Source: Saprospiraceae bacterium
GTDB taxonomy: Bacteria; Bacteroidota; Bacteroidia; Chitinophagales; Saprospiraceae
Direction of reading: 5' to 3'
Assembly: GCA_041392805.1 (NCBI GenBank)
Contig: JAWKLJ010000002.1
Span: 1,689,001-1,753,000, forward strand
Length of the DNA: 64,000 bases
The notes under the pieces: model-generated
Told to the model about the DNA's origin: nothing
Seen by the model: only the letters and a program-made list of their open reading frames with translations
Databases searched by the model: none
Part shown: in pieces, positions 25,589 through 34,278 of the stretch
Layout of the letters: every line of letters begins with the position of its first letter
Numbering within the stretch: the first letter of the stretch is position 1
Translations under genes and position numbers: made by a program

Positions 25589-26800
25589 GTGCAAAATAAG
25601 CAAATAGAACGATTATACCCCAATTTGGTTGGGGCGGTTGTCACGTCTTTACAGACGATTTTTACTGAAGCGCAATATGCGGTTCGGGTAATTGAACGTA
25701 TGCTCAAAAGCAATAGCAAATGGGGGTCGAGAGACCGGGCTTTTATTGCTGAGAGTGTGTACGAAATAGTCCGTTGGTATCGCCTTTTGTATGCCATTCG
25801 GGGGCGGCGGCCCTGGAGTGAAGCAGACTGGTGGGAGATGTTTGGCATCTGGCAGATCATTAATGGAAAAAGATTGCCCGATTGGGAGGAATTTAGTACC
25901 CTGGATGAAAAGGAAATTCGAGCTAAACATGCCGAATTAATCTTGATTAGAAGCATAAAAGAATCCATTCCAAATTGGTTAGATGAACTTGGTGCGCAAC
26001 AACTTGGTGCACAATGGGATACTACCTTAACTGCCCTGAATAAGCCTGCTGAGGTAGTGATTAGAGTGAATTTACTAAAAACTACGCCCACCTTATTAGC
26101 GCAGGAATTAGCGGCAGATGACATCCTTTTGGAACCGCTTTCGGAGGAAGCCTTTATCGTGAAAAAGCGGAAAAATTTATTTGCCACAGCAGCCTTCAAA
26201 AATGGGTGGTTTGAGTTGCAGGATTTTTCTTCCCAGCAGGTCGCTCATTTTTTGGAAGTCCAACCAGGGATGCGGGTGGTGGATGCCTGTGCCGGAGCTG
26301 GCGGTAAATCTTTGCACATGGGGGTATTGATGGAAAATAAAGGGCAAATTATCGGGATGGATACAGAAGCCTGGAAGTTAGATGAACTCAAGCGCAGAGC
26401 CCGGAGAAATGGAATTTTTGTCATTTCTCCTCGGCCTATTACCGATAATAAAGTAATCAAGCGCCTGAAACAAACCGCAGATCGCCTGTTGCTGGATGTT
26501 CCCTGTTCCGGGCTAGGTGTTTTGCGCCGCAACCCAGATGCGAAATGGAAATTAAGTGCCGCCTTTTTGGAGGAGGTGCAACAAAGCCAGGCCAACATAT
26601 TAAAGTCTTATGCTAACATCGTAAAACCTGGTGGAAAACTGGTATATGCCACCTGCAGCATCTTACCCGCTGAAAATGAAAACCAGGTACAACGTTTTTT
26701 GGAACAAAAAGATAATCCATTTGTCTTAGAAGAGGAAAGAAAAATATCCCCTTTGGATGGCTTCGATGGGTTTTATATGGCACGGCTTCGGAGAGAATAA
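25589..26800 (+). CDS. RsmB/NOP-type 16S rRNA cytosine-C5 methyltransferase-like protein
   Basis: This protein of about 403 residues is a SAM-dependent RNA m5C methyltransferase of the RsmB/NOL1-NOP2 group. It has an N-terminal NusB-like helical part (residues about 5-110), a linker, and the Rossmann methyltransferase domain with DACAGAGGKSLHMG (SAM binding), DVPCSGLGVLRRNPDAKW and the catalytic TCS in VYATCSILPAENENQV. I start it at the GTG 25589 because family N-termini begin close to YPNLV and because bases upstream to 25575 form the palindrome; an open frame to 25520 would run inside that repeat. A TACCTTTG (25577-25584) that resembles the Bacteroidota -7 box overlaps the region, so the message might be leaderless or nearly so. 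Confidence 0.85.
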   Translation: MQNKQIERLYPNLVGAVVTSLQTIFTEAQYAVRVIERMLKSNSKWGSRDRAFIAESVYEIVRWYRLLYAIRGRRPWSEADWWEMFGIWQIINGKRLPDWEEFSTLDEKEIRAKHAELILIRSIKESIPNWLDELGAQQLGAQWDTTLTALNKPAEVVIRVNLLKTTPTLLAQELAADDILLEPLSEEAFIVKKRKNLFATAAFKNGWFELQDFSSQQVAHFLEVQPGMRVVDACAGAGGKSLHMGVLMENKGQIIGMDTEAWKLDELKRRARRNGIFVISPRPITDNKVIKRLKQTADRLLLDVPCSGLGVLRRNPDAKWKLSAAFLEEVQQSQANILKSYANIVKPGGKLVYATCSILPAENENQVQRFLEQKDNPFVLEEERKISPLDGFDGFYMARLRRE

Positions 26801-26922
26801 TGTGATAGGTCTTTCTGGTATTTTGGAGTAACGGATTTCAGCGAATGAAAAACGAAAAGCATAGGTGATTTGTCTTAGGCAATCTATTTATGCTTATGAA
26901 TAATTCTCCATATTTAAAGCTT

Positions 26923-28461
26923 ATGAAAATTCTAAAAACATTTATCCTCCTTTTGCCCCTCTTGCTGTTGATGATGGCCTGTAAAAAAGAATCCCCGCCT
27001 CAACCTGATCCAGAAACCACCATAAATATTATCAAGGAAAATATCACCGTCAATCCTTCTGGGTATAATCCACTTTCGGCCAGTATTGAACTGGAATTGG
27101 ATAAAGCAGCAAAAATAAACTTGACGGTATTGGGGCAACGAGGAGCTGATTCGGATTTGAATCATTCTTTTTCAGATTTAAATGATGTTCATACCGTTCC
27201 GGTCTTCGGCCTTTATGCCGGTATTGACAATACGGTGAAACTAAGCTTCCTAAATGAATCCAACACCGTGTTAGGAACTAAAGTTTATACCATCAAGACG
27301 GAGCCATTAATTGCAGATTTACCTGAAATAAAGATAGAAGTACCTTATACTGGACCCAAAAGAGCAGACTTTACCCTGGTAAGTTATTTTGGACATAATG
27401 GAATAAATGTCCCGCTCCGCCCTTTCATGTTCGATCAGTTTGGCGATATTAGGTGGTACCTGAACTATAGCGAACACCCTAGATTGAAGCATTTATTCTA
27501 TGATGTTGGAATTGAAAAATTACAGAATGGCAACTATTACTTTGCCAATGGCGAATCGGATAGAATTTATGAGGTTGATGCTTTTGGTTTGATTGTTAAA
27601 ACTTGGGATCTTCCCGGTTTTGAACACCATCACCAAGTTTATGAAAAACCGAATGGGAATTTCCTGGTCACTGTCAGCAAGCGAGGGATAAATACCGTAG
27701 AAGACCATATCGTTGAGGTAGACCGGCAATTAAATACTATTATAAATGTGTGGGATTTAAGACAATCGCTAGATTATGGTAGAACGGCAATGACCAGTAA
27801 TCGATCCGATTGGATTCATGTAAACGCTATTGTTTTTGATGAATCGGATCAAACGATAATTCTTTCTGGTCGGAGCCAAGGAGTCGTTAAACTCACCGCC
27901 GAAAATGAAGTAATTTGGATATTAGGAAACCATAAAGGCTGGGGTAATGCTGGCAATGGGGTTGATCTCAATACCAAATTATTAAAACCATTGGATGCGA
28001 ATGACCAGGAAATTGTAGATCCTGAAATACTAATAGGCACCAAGGCCCATCCTGATTTTGATTGGAATTGGTACCAACATGCAACAAAGCTAATGCCTAA
28101 CGGACATATTTTGTTATTTGACAATGGGGAAGGTCGGTATTTTGCCAATGAATTGAATTACAGTCGCGCGGTAGAATACGCCATTGATAAAGACCATAGG
28201 ACCGTAAAGGAGATCTGGTCTTATGGAAAAGAACGGGGTTCAGAAACTTATTCTAGGATTGTCTCTGACGTAGATTTTTTGGAAGATGACAATCGAATAG
28301 TCTTTTCTCCTGGTGCCATAAATAATGGCGGTAAAGAATTTGGAAAGGTAGTAGAAATAGATTATGCCAATAAACAAGTCCTTTTCGAAGCGACGATCAC
28401 GCCACCCATTTCTTTTTTCTCTATCACTTTTCACCGGACAGAACGGGTGAAATTGTATTGA
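26923..28461 (+). CDS. Aryl-sulfate sulfotransferase (ASST) family lipoprotein
   Basis: This exported protein of about 512 residues belongs to the arylsulfotransferase family, which transfers sulfate between phenolic compounds in the periplasm. After a lipoprotein signal (LMMAC, Cys20) an N-terminal Ig-like domain (residues about 30-135) precedes a six-bladed propeller. Key blocks are FMFDQFGDIRWYL, GNYYFANGESDRIYEVD, GFEHHHQVYEKPNGNFLV, DWIHVNAI, and WYQHATKLMPNGHILLFDNG, which hold His residues expected near the active site. The ATG at 26890 would add 11 residues before the signal, so I use 26923. It may complement the sulfatase at 9973, but the two are far apart and no link is proven. Confidence 0.88.
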   Translation: MKILKTFILLLPLLLLMMACKKESPPQPDPETTINIIKENITVNPSGYNPLSASIELELDKAAKINLTVLGQRGADSDLNHSFSDLNDVHTVPVFGLYAGIDNTVKLSFLNESNTVLGTKVYTIKTEPLIADLPEIKIEVPYTGPKRADFTLVSYFGHNGINVPLRPFMFDQFGDIRWYLNYSEHPRLKHLFYDVGIEKLQNGNYYFANGESDRIYEVDAFGLIVKTWDLPGFEHHHQVYEKPNGNFLVTVSKRGINTVEDHIVEVDRQLNTIINVWDLRQSLDYGRTAMTSNRSDWIHVNAIVFDESDQTIILSGRSQGVVKLTAENEVIWILGNHKGWGNAGNGVDLNTKLLKPLDANDQEIVDPEILIGTKAHPDFDWNWYQHATKLMPNGHILLFDNGEGRYFANELNYSRAVEYAIDKDHRTVKEIWSYGKERGSETYSRIVSDVDFLEDDNRIVFSPGAINNGGKEFGKVVEIDYANKQVLFEATITPPISFFSITFHRTERVKLY

Positions 28462-28726
28462 AAATATGGAGAGAACCAAAAACAACTATACCTGGTTGGC
28501 TAAACACAATTCCCTGAACGGAAGGATACTCAACCTTTACAGATGGAGGGGCGATAGGAGCTGGGCGTACTTGTATGTTATAACTCAGGTTTACCTGTCG
28601 ATCTCCCAATACATTCCTTACGCTATTTTTATCATTTTCATCCGTAAAAAAATCGGTCAGTCGCAAAGTAAAGTTCACCGGAACGGATTGAGAAGACATC
28701 TTGGCCTGGATCAGTGTATCTCCCAC
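28462..28726 (-). pseudogene. Orphan fragment of unknown protein joined to nSTAND remnant
   Basis: On the minus strand a short open stretch reads from GDTLIQAK through VNFTLRLTDFF to SVKVEYPSVQGIVF. It has protein-like composition (beta-rich, no membrane span), but lacks a proper start and overlaps the 3' end of the ASST gene at its far end. It directly follows the nSTAND remnant in another frame, so it may be debris from a different gene. I do not recognise the family. Confidence 0.3.
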
Positions 28727-29441
28727 AGCTTTTCTAGCAAGCTATAATCAATCCCTAATATTTCCTTTATATATGCGGCATCCTTGGAAGTACGTTGTCG
28801 AGATTTGGGTAAGACCAGGTGGTTTTCAAGCAGTTGTCGGGCCAATTTGCGATCCTTCCGCTTTTCCAGGCTTTTGATCTGATTGAGGTAATACTCACGA
28901 AGTACGGCATCGAGATTACCCACATCCGCCATTTCCAAGGCCAAAGTCGGCCTCACCGTTTTTTCGGGTCTGCTATGTTCTTCTGCCATTATGGGTATTT
29001 CGGACTGTTCCATATCTTTTGTGTTCAATCGGATTTTTTCTGTTGTTTTTTTAATTTTCGCTCCCGTTCAATGATTCTTTTTTCAATATGTTGACACACA
29101 ATTTGAAGTTGGGAAGGATCAATACGTCGGGTGAGTTTGTCCTGAAGAAAACCGATTAATTCATCCAGCACCTGCTCACTTATCGTAAATACTGGAGAGG
29201 CAAAGTCCTCCCCGGCCAGAGAAGCAGGTTGTGCAATGGCTTTTTTCGCCTGGTCGGTATCAAAGCTTCTCAATTCATAGCTGTTGAGCAACATTTCTGG
29301 AAGATAGGCTTTGAGCCGCTCAAGATAATGCAATTTGTCAGAACGCATTGAAATCAGAATTTTGCTATCTAGCGGCGCTTCTATCCGGGCCATCAGCTGA
29401 GCTACTTTAGGGCTATTAACAAAAGCATTTCCTAAGAGCAT
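28711..29441 (-). pseudogene. Decayed nSTAND-type NTPase fragment (two frames)
   Basis: Two minus-strand frames that meet at 29025-29028 read together as part of a novel STAND NTPase (nSTAND1-like). The first (29025-29441) has KILISMRSDKLHYLERL, LPEMLLNSYELRSF and IDPSQLQIVCQHIE, matching the region after the P-loop NTPase core of this group. The second (28711-29028) has LREYYLNQIKSLEKRK and ARQLLENHLVLPKSRQRTS, which corresponds to the following winged-helix part. In an intact protein they should be one frame, so a frameshift is likely. The N-terminal P-loop and any effector or C-terminal repeats are missing. STAND proteins act in signalling or in antiphage defence. This copy is presumably dead. 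Confidence 0.7.
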
Positions 29442-29539
29442 TGGTGAAAAAGAAGAAAATAAAACCTTACTAAGTAATCAATAAAAGTGTTTAAATTGTG
29501 TAAGGACTTGTTTAAAAACATCAATTAAAAACCTGAAAA

Positions 29540-30154
29540 ATGTTTAAAGATTTAGAAGCAGATTTAGAGAATTTTTATGATTTGCCAGAACAAAAGCAAG
29601 AAGAGATACTAAGTGAAATAAACCAAAGAGGATCAAAAACGCAAGACAAATTCAAGGCATATTTAAAGGAGGTTGGATATGGGATAAACACGAATAGAAG
29701 TTTGTTTTATGAAGCGATTTGGAAGCATCCTAAAAACTGGGAAGATTTTATATTGGAAGAGTTAGAAGGATTGATTAAGCGATCAGCGGACGGGGAAAAA
29801 GGCGTAATTGAAGAATTTACTTCACTTATATATCTGACCGACCTCGAAGAAATGAGCCCAGCATTTTATAAAAAATCATTAAGCATATTGTGGAAAGGAT
29901 TAGATGCTAAGATACCCGAAGTGAGAGGAAATTGTTCCGAAGCGATAATAGATATTATAGAAATAGGGGAAATTATGCTGAAAATGAATGAGGTAGAAAA
30001 GCTCCAGGAACTATTGAAAGATGAAGTGTTTAAAATAAGGATGCAGACCTATTCAAATTTAAAAGAAATAAACCTTTTGCCAAAAGACTTTAAATTTTCA
30101 GTGTGGGATAGGATAAGGGCAAAGTTAACAGGGTATGGAAAGTTATTAGATTGA
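29540..30154 (+). CDS. Uncharacterised AT-rich helical protein
   Basis: I cannot name a family for this 204-residue protein. It has no signal or membrane segment, is acidic and helix-rich, and its repeated helix pairs (AFYKKSLSILWKGLDAKIPEVRGNCSEAI and following) suggest HEAT-like repeats. Its DNA is visibly more AT-rich than the flanking genes, and it sits next to a decayed nSTAND gene, so it may have arrived by transfer. Helical orphan proteins of this sort are sometimes immunity proteins, but nothing here shows that. The ATG at 29540 follows an A-rich leader, usual for the phylum. Confidence 0.65.
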   Translation: MFKDLEADLENFYDLPEQKQEEILSEINQRGSKTQDKFKAYLKEVGYGINTNRSLFYEAIWKHPKNWEDFILEELEGLIKRSADGEKGVIEEFTSLIYLTDLEEMSPAFYKKSLSILWKGLDAKIPEVRGNCSEAIIDIIEIGEIMLKMNEVEKLQELLKDEVFKIRMQTYSNLKEINLLPKDFKFSVWDRIRAKLTGYGKLLD

Positions 30155-30426
30155 AAAAATCATTGGAAGGAAAGTCCGTTTATGTCGGCATTAGAAAAGA
30201 GGGGGCTAATTTGGAATGCCTTGCTCAATAATCTGAACAACCATCGGAAAGTGGGCTGCAAATTGAGGACCTTCCTAACGCGCACTTCAAGCCGAAAACC
30301 AGGCTAAAGATTAAATACAAGCCAACCCGCGGACAATCCTATACAGACAGGCTTGGAACTAAACCTCCATTATCCACGTCCATATGACACCATCCAAATC
30401 GGACACTCCCACTCACCCACTTTTCT

Positions 30427-33400
30427 TTATTCCCCCAACTCTACCACCAAATCATCCTGTTCTACCAGGTTTTTCTCCTTCAAATGGACCTTTTTTACCG
30501 TTCCGGCAATCGGAGAGGTAATGGTACTTTCCATCTTCATGGCCTCGATGATGAAAAGTGGCGTATTGACTTTAACCACATCGCCTTCATTTACCAATAT
30601 TTTGGACAAGCTACCTTGCAAGGGTGCGCCAATCTCATTTGCTGAAGCCGATTTTCGGTGCGCAATGACCTCTGTTTTGGCCTTGAGGTCGCGCAGTGGA
30701 ACCGAGCGAGTCTGGCCATTCAACTGGAAGATAACCAGGCGATTACCCAAGTCATCCGGTTCGGTCATATTCAGGTATTTGATCAGGATGTTTTTACCAG
30801 CTGATAGGCTCACAATGATTTCTTCGTTAGGTTCCAGGCCATAAAAGAAGGCAGTGGTGGGTATGTTTCTGACGGCACCAAATTCTTCGTAATGGGCATG
30901 GTATTCTTGGTAAACCTTTGGATATAATTGGTAAGATAGAAAATCATGGATACCTAAATCTTCGCCAAACTGTTGTTGAAAGGCCTTTATTTCCTTATCA
31001 AAATCAAGGGGTTCTAGGTGCGCGTTGGGGCGATCGGTATAAGGTTGTTCTCCTTTGAGCACCATGGCCTGAAATTCGGAAGGAAAACCACCCTCGATTT
31101 GGCCAAGGTCTCCCCGCATTAAGGCTTTTACACTATCCGGAAAAGCAAGTGTAGGGCCTTTTTTGATCACATCTTCTTTGCTAAGGTTATTAGCGGTCAT
31201 AAACATGGCCATGTCACCCACCACTTTTGAAGAGGGGGTAACCTTTATAATATTGCCAAATAATTCATTAGCACTTTTGTAATTGGCTTTGATGGTTTCA
31301 AATTGGTCCTCTAGTCCGAGTCCTCTAGCTTGTGGGCGTAAGTTGGAATATTGCCCCCCTGGAATTTCAAGTTCATAGATATCCGCAGAACCCGCGCGCA
31401 ACTCGGTTTCAAAGGCATAATAATATTGCCGGACAGCTTCCCAATAATTAGAGAATTGATTGAGTGAATGGAGGTTCATCTTGTTTTCCCGCTCGTGTTC
31501 CTGCATCATGGCTACCACGGAGTTGAAGTTGGGTTGGGAGGTTAAGCCGGAAAGCGCGCCGATGGCTACATCCACAACATCTACGCCAGCTTCGATCGCC
31601 TTTAGGTAAGTGGCTGCCTGAATGGAAGAAGTGTCATGGGTGTGCAGGTGAATGGGTGTATCAACGGTCTGTTTAAGGGCTGCTATCAATTGCTCGGCGG
31701 CCAGGGGCTTGAGCAGGCCGGCCATATCTTTGATCGCAATGATATGCGCCCCTTCATCTTCTAATCTTTTAGCGAGATCAAGGTAATAATCCAGTGTGAA
31801 TTTTTGTTGATTTTTATCCAGGATATCCCCCGTATAACACAAACAGGCTTCTGCTATGGAATTGGTTCGTTCTCTGACCGTCTTTATGCTGATTTTCATT
31901 CCTTCGATCCAATTGAGTGAATCGAAAATGCGGAAAATATCTATCCCCGTTTCGGCCGCCTCCTCGATGAATTTGACAATAAGATTATCTGGGTAGGCGG
32001 TATATCCCACTGCATTTGAACCACGCAATAGCATTTGCAGTAGCATATTGGGCATGGCTGCCCTCAACTCGCGGAGTCGTTGCCAAGGGCATTCTTTTAA
32101 AAACCGAAGCGAGACGTCAAAAGTAGCGCCACCCCAGACTTCCATCGAAAAAACATCATCCGCATGGTGCCGGGCAAAGCTTTCAGCCACCTGCAACATG
32201 TCATAAGTTCGCATCCTTGTTGCCAACAAGGATTGATGCCCGTCTCTAAAGGTCGTGTCGGTATATTGGATGGGTTGTTCTGCTTTTAACCAGGTCAAAA
32301 AGGCATCAGTACCCATCTCAGAGAGTCTGTCTTTCATCCCCTTAGGGTAGGGTTGGCGATTATCGAAGGCAGGCACGATTGGTTTGAGAAAAACCTTGTT
32401 TTTATCTTTGAATTTGACGTCAGGGTTGTCATTCACAATGACATTGGCAAGGTAACGCAGCATTTTGGTACCTCGGTCTTGCCAATTGGGTGCAGTTAAT
32501 AATTGCGGGTTTTCCTTGATGAAGTTGACCGTGGCAGCTCCACTTTGGAAGGTTTCATTTTGCAATAAATTGAGCAGGAAACCGATATTCGTTTTTACGC
32601 CTCTAATGCGAAACTCGCGAAGTGCCCGATGCAGGCGACTGGCAGCTCCTTTATGGGTTCGGCCCCAGGCGGTAACCTTAACCAGCATACTGTCAAAAAA
32701 AGGCGAAATCTTGGCCCCCGGATAGGCACTACCTGCATCAAGGCGAATCCCCATCCCCGAAGCACTTCGATAGGCAATCAAAGTTCCATAATCCGGTTTG
32801 AAATCATTGGACGGATCCTCAGTTGTGACGCGGCACTGGATGGCAAAACCATTGATTTGAACATCTTCCTGATTACGGATAAAGATAGTTTTATGGTGTA
32901 GTGGGTAGCCCATGGCGATCAAAATCTGGCTCCGTACCAAATCGATGCCTGTAACTTCTTCTGTAATCGTATGCTCTACCTGTATACGGGGATTAACTTC
33001 AATGAAAAATACATTTTCCTGCTGGTCAACTAGGAACTCAACTGTGCCCGCATGGCTATAGTTTACTTCATGTGCCAATTTGAGGGCATAGGCATACAGT
33101 TTATCCTTGGTTTCCTGCTTTAATGTGGCACAGGGTGCTATTTCAACGACTTTTTGAAACCGGCGCTGTACAGAGCAATCACGTTCATACAAGTGAACAA
33201 TATTGCCATATTTGTCTCCAAGTATCTGAACCTCAATGTGTTTCGGATTTTGGATAAACCTTTCCAGGAACACCGTATCATCTCCAAAAGCTGTTTTAGC
33301 TTCTCCTTTGGCTTCGTGGTATTCTCTTATTAATTCTTCATCGTTCCAAACGACCCTCATTCCTCGTCCACCTCCGCCCGCAGCTGCTTTGATAATGGCT

Positions 33401-33882
33401 GGGTAGCCAATGTGTTGGGCTTCTTTAAGGGCGATTTCAGCGCTAATTAGGGGTTCTCGGCTATCTTCAATTAGGGGCACATTCGCTTTTCGGGCTAGTT
33501 TTTTGGCCTGTACTTTATCCCCCAAGCGCTCCATTACCTCTGGGTCGGGGCCTATGAAAACGATACCTTCCTCTTGACATCGCCTGGAAAAATCTACATT
33601 TTCACTTAAAAAACCATACCCGGGGTGGATAGCTTTTACATCGTGTTCTTTGGCCACCCGCAGCAGTTCCTCTATGTCCAGATAGGGCTTGAGTGGGTCA
33701 TCTTCCGAACCAATTTGGTAGGCTTCATCAGCCTTGTATCTATGCAAAGAATATCGGTCTTCGTAGGTATAAATGGCGACAGTTTGCAAATTTAGCTCAG
33801 CGGCAGCTCTCAAAATCCTGATGGCAATTTCTCCTCTGTTAGCTACTAAAATTTTTTTAAATTTATTGACATTAGCCGTCAT
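30427..33882 (-). CDS. pyc: Pyruvate carboxylase
   Basis: This 1151-residue protein is a complete single-chain pyruvate carboxylase, which makes oxaloacetate from pyruvate, ATP and bicarbonate in the cytosol. The biotin carboxylase part (about 8-460) has ILVANRGEIAIRI, IKAAAGGGGRGMR, and EVNPRIQVEHTITEEVTGIDLV. The carboxyltransferase part (about 540-1000) has TDTTFRDGHQSLLATRMR, the metal- and substrate-binding HLHTHDTSS and the YTGDI region. The C-terminal biotinyl domain has EAMKMES with the biotin Lys1116. Length equals that of typical PYC. It is a single minus-strand gene; anaplerosis for biosynthesis is its expected role. Confidence 0.96.
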   Translation of the reverse strand: MTANVNKFKKILVANRGEIAIRILRAAAELNLQTVAIYTYEDRYSLHRYKADEAYQIGSEDDPLKPYLDIEELLRVAKEHDVKAIHPGYGFLSENVDFSRRCQEEGIVFIGPDPEVMERLGDKVQAKKLARKANVPLIEDSREPLISAEIALKEAQHIGYPAIIKAAAGGGGRGMRVVWNDEELIREYHEAKGEAKTAFGDDTVFLERFIQNPKHIEVQILGDKYGNIVHLYERDCSVQRRFQKVVEIAPCATLKQETKDKLYAYALKLAHEVNYSHAGTVEFLVDQQENVFFIEVNPRIQVEHTITEEVTGIDLVRSQILIAMGYPLHHKTIFIRNQEDVQINGFAIQCRVTTEDPSNDFKPDYGTLIAYRSASGMGIRLDAGSAYPGAKISPFFDSMLVKVTAWGRTHKGAASRLHRALREFRIRGVKTNIGFLLNLLQNETFQSGAATVNFIKENPQLLTAPNWQDRGTKMLRYLANVIVNDNPDVKFKDKNKVFLKPIVPAFDNRQPYPKGMKDRLSEMGTDAFLTWLKAEQPIQYTDTTFRDGHQSLLATRMRTYDMLQVAESFARHHADDVFSMEVWGGATFDVSLRFLKECPWQRLRELRAAMPNMLLQMLLRGSNAVGYTAYPDNLIVKFIEEAAETGIDIFRIFDSLNWIEGMKISIKTVRERTNSIAEACLCYTGDILDKNQQKFTLDYYLDLAKRLEDEGAHIIAIKDMAGLLKPLAAEQLIAALKQTVDTPIHLHTHDTSSIQAATYLKAIEAGVDVVDVAIGALSGLTSQPNFNSVVAMMQEHERENKMNLHSLNQFSNYWEAVRQYYYAFETELRAGSADIYELEIPGGQYSNLRPQARGLGLEDQFETIKANYKSANELFGNIIKVTPSSKVVGDMAMFMTANNLSKEDVIKKGPTLAFPDSVKALMRGDLGQIEGGFPSEFQAMVLKGEQPYTDRPNAHLEPLDFDKEIKAFQQQFGEDLGIHDFLSYQLYPKVYQEYHAHYEEFGAVRNIPTTAFFYGLEPNEEIIVSLSAGKNILIKYLNMTEPDDLGNRLVIFQLNGQTRSVPLRDLKAKTEVIAHRKSASANEIGAPLQGSLSKILVNEGDVVKVNTPLFIIEAMKMESTITSPIAGTVKKVHLKEKNLVEQDDLVVELGE

Positions 33883-34083
33883 GTATCAATCTGGTTTTAA
33901 CTAAAAGGTGAAAGAAATGGCTTTAAAGGTTAGGTAGGCTAGAAGCAGTAAAGATAGTGATTAAAGGATGAAATAAAATATACAGAGGGCAAGAAAAGGT
34001 AGAAATTACGTTCCCAGGGCAATTTTTGCATTCCTTTTAATGGCCCTGTTTGATATTTCTGGACTTTTGACATTCGCTGTTTT
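33883..34083. other. Intergenic region upstream of the M43 protease
   Basis: About 200 bases separate the divergent pyruvate carboxylase and M43 protease genes before the repeat at 34084. I see no gene in it. Confidence 0.5.
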
Positions 34084-34151
34084 GAAGGCGGAAGTCGGAA
34101 GTCGGAAAGGCTCAGGGGCGCAATTTTCCCACTTCCCACTTTTCCCACTTC
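34084..34151. repeat. GAAGTCGGAAG-type inverted repeat, left of M43 protease
   Basis: The left arm (GAAGGCGGAAGTCGG and a second AGTCGGAAAG) is roughly complementary to a right arm of TTCCCACTTCCC units. A related palindrome lies on the other side of the M43 gene at 35946-36043. Confidence 0.6.
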
Positions 34152-34198
34152 TAGTCTGGAAACGCAGGGTTTTCCAAAGCGTCAAAAGCCCAAGATAT

Positions 34199-34228
34199 TT
34201 GGTAGTTAGAAAAAAAAATGTAATTTAG
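34199..34228 (+). promoter_or_regulatory. Candidate promoter TTG-N19-TAATTTAG
   Basis: TTG at 34199-34201 and TAATTTAG at 34221-34228 are spaced by 19 bases and match five of six key positions of the Bacteroidota -7 box. The predicted start point lies about 45 bases before the ATG of the M43 protease. Confidence 0.5.
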
Positions 34229-34278
34229 CCAACAGTCAAAATGCTAACATTTTATTTCATCAAATAACCAAAAATAGT

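Noticed and set aside
28466..28747. 93-residue plus-strand frame after the ASST gene
   Set aside because: It is antisense to the fragment region and has no domain or plausible membrane layout; the minus-strand fragments read better as protein.
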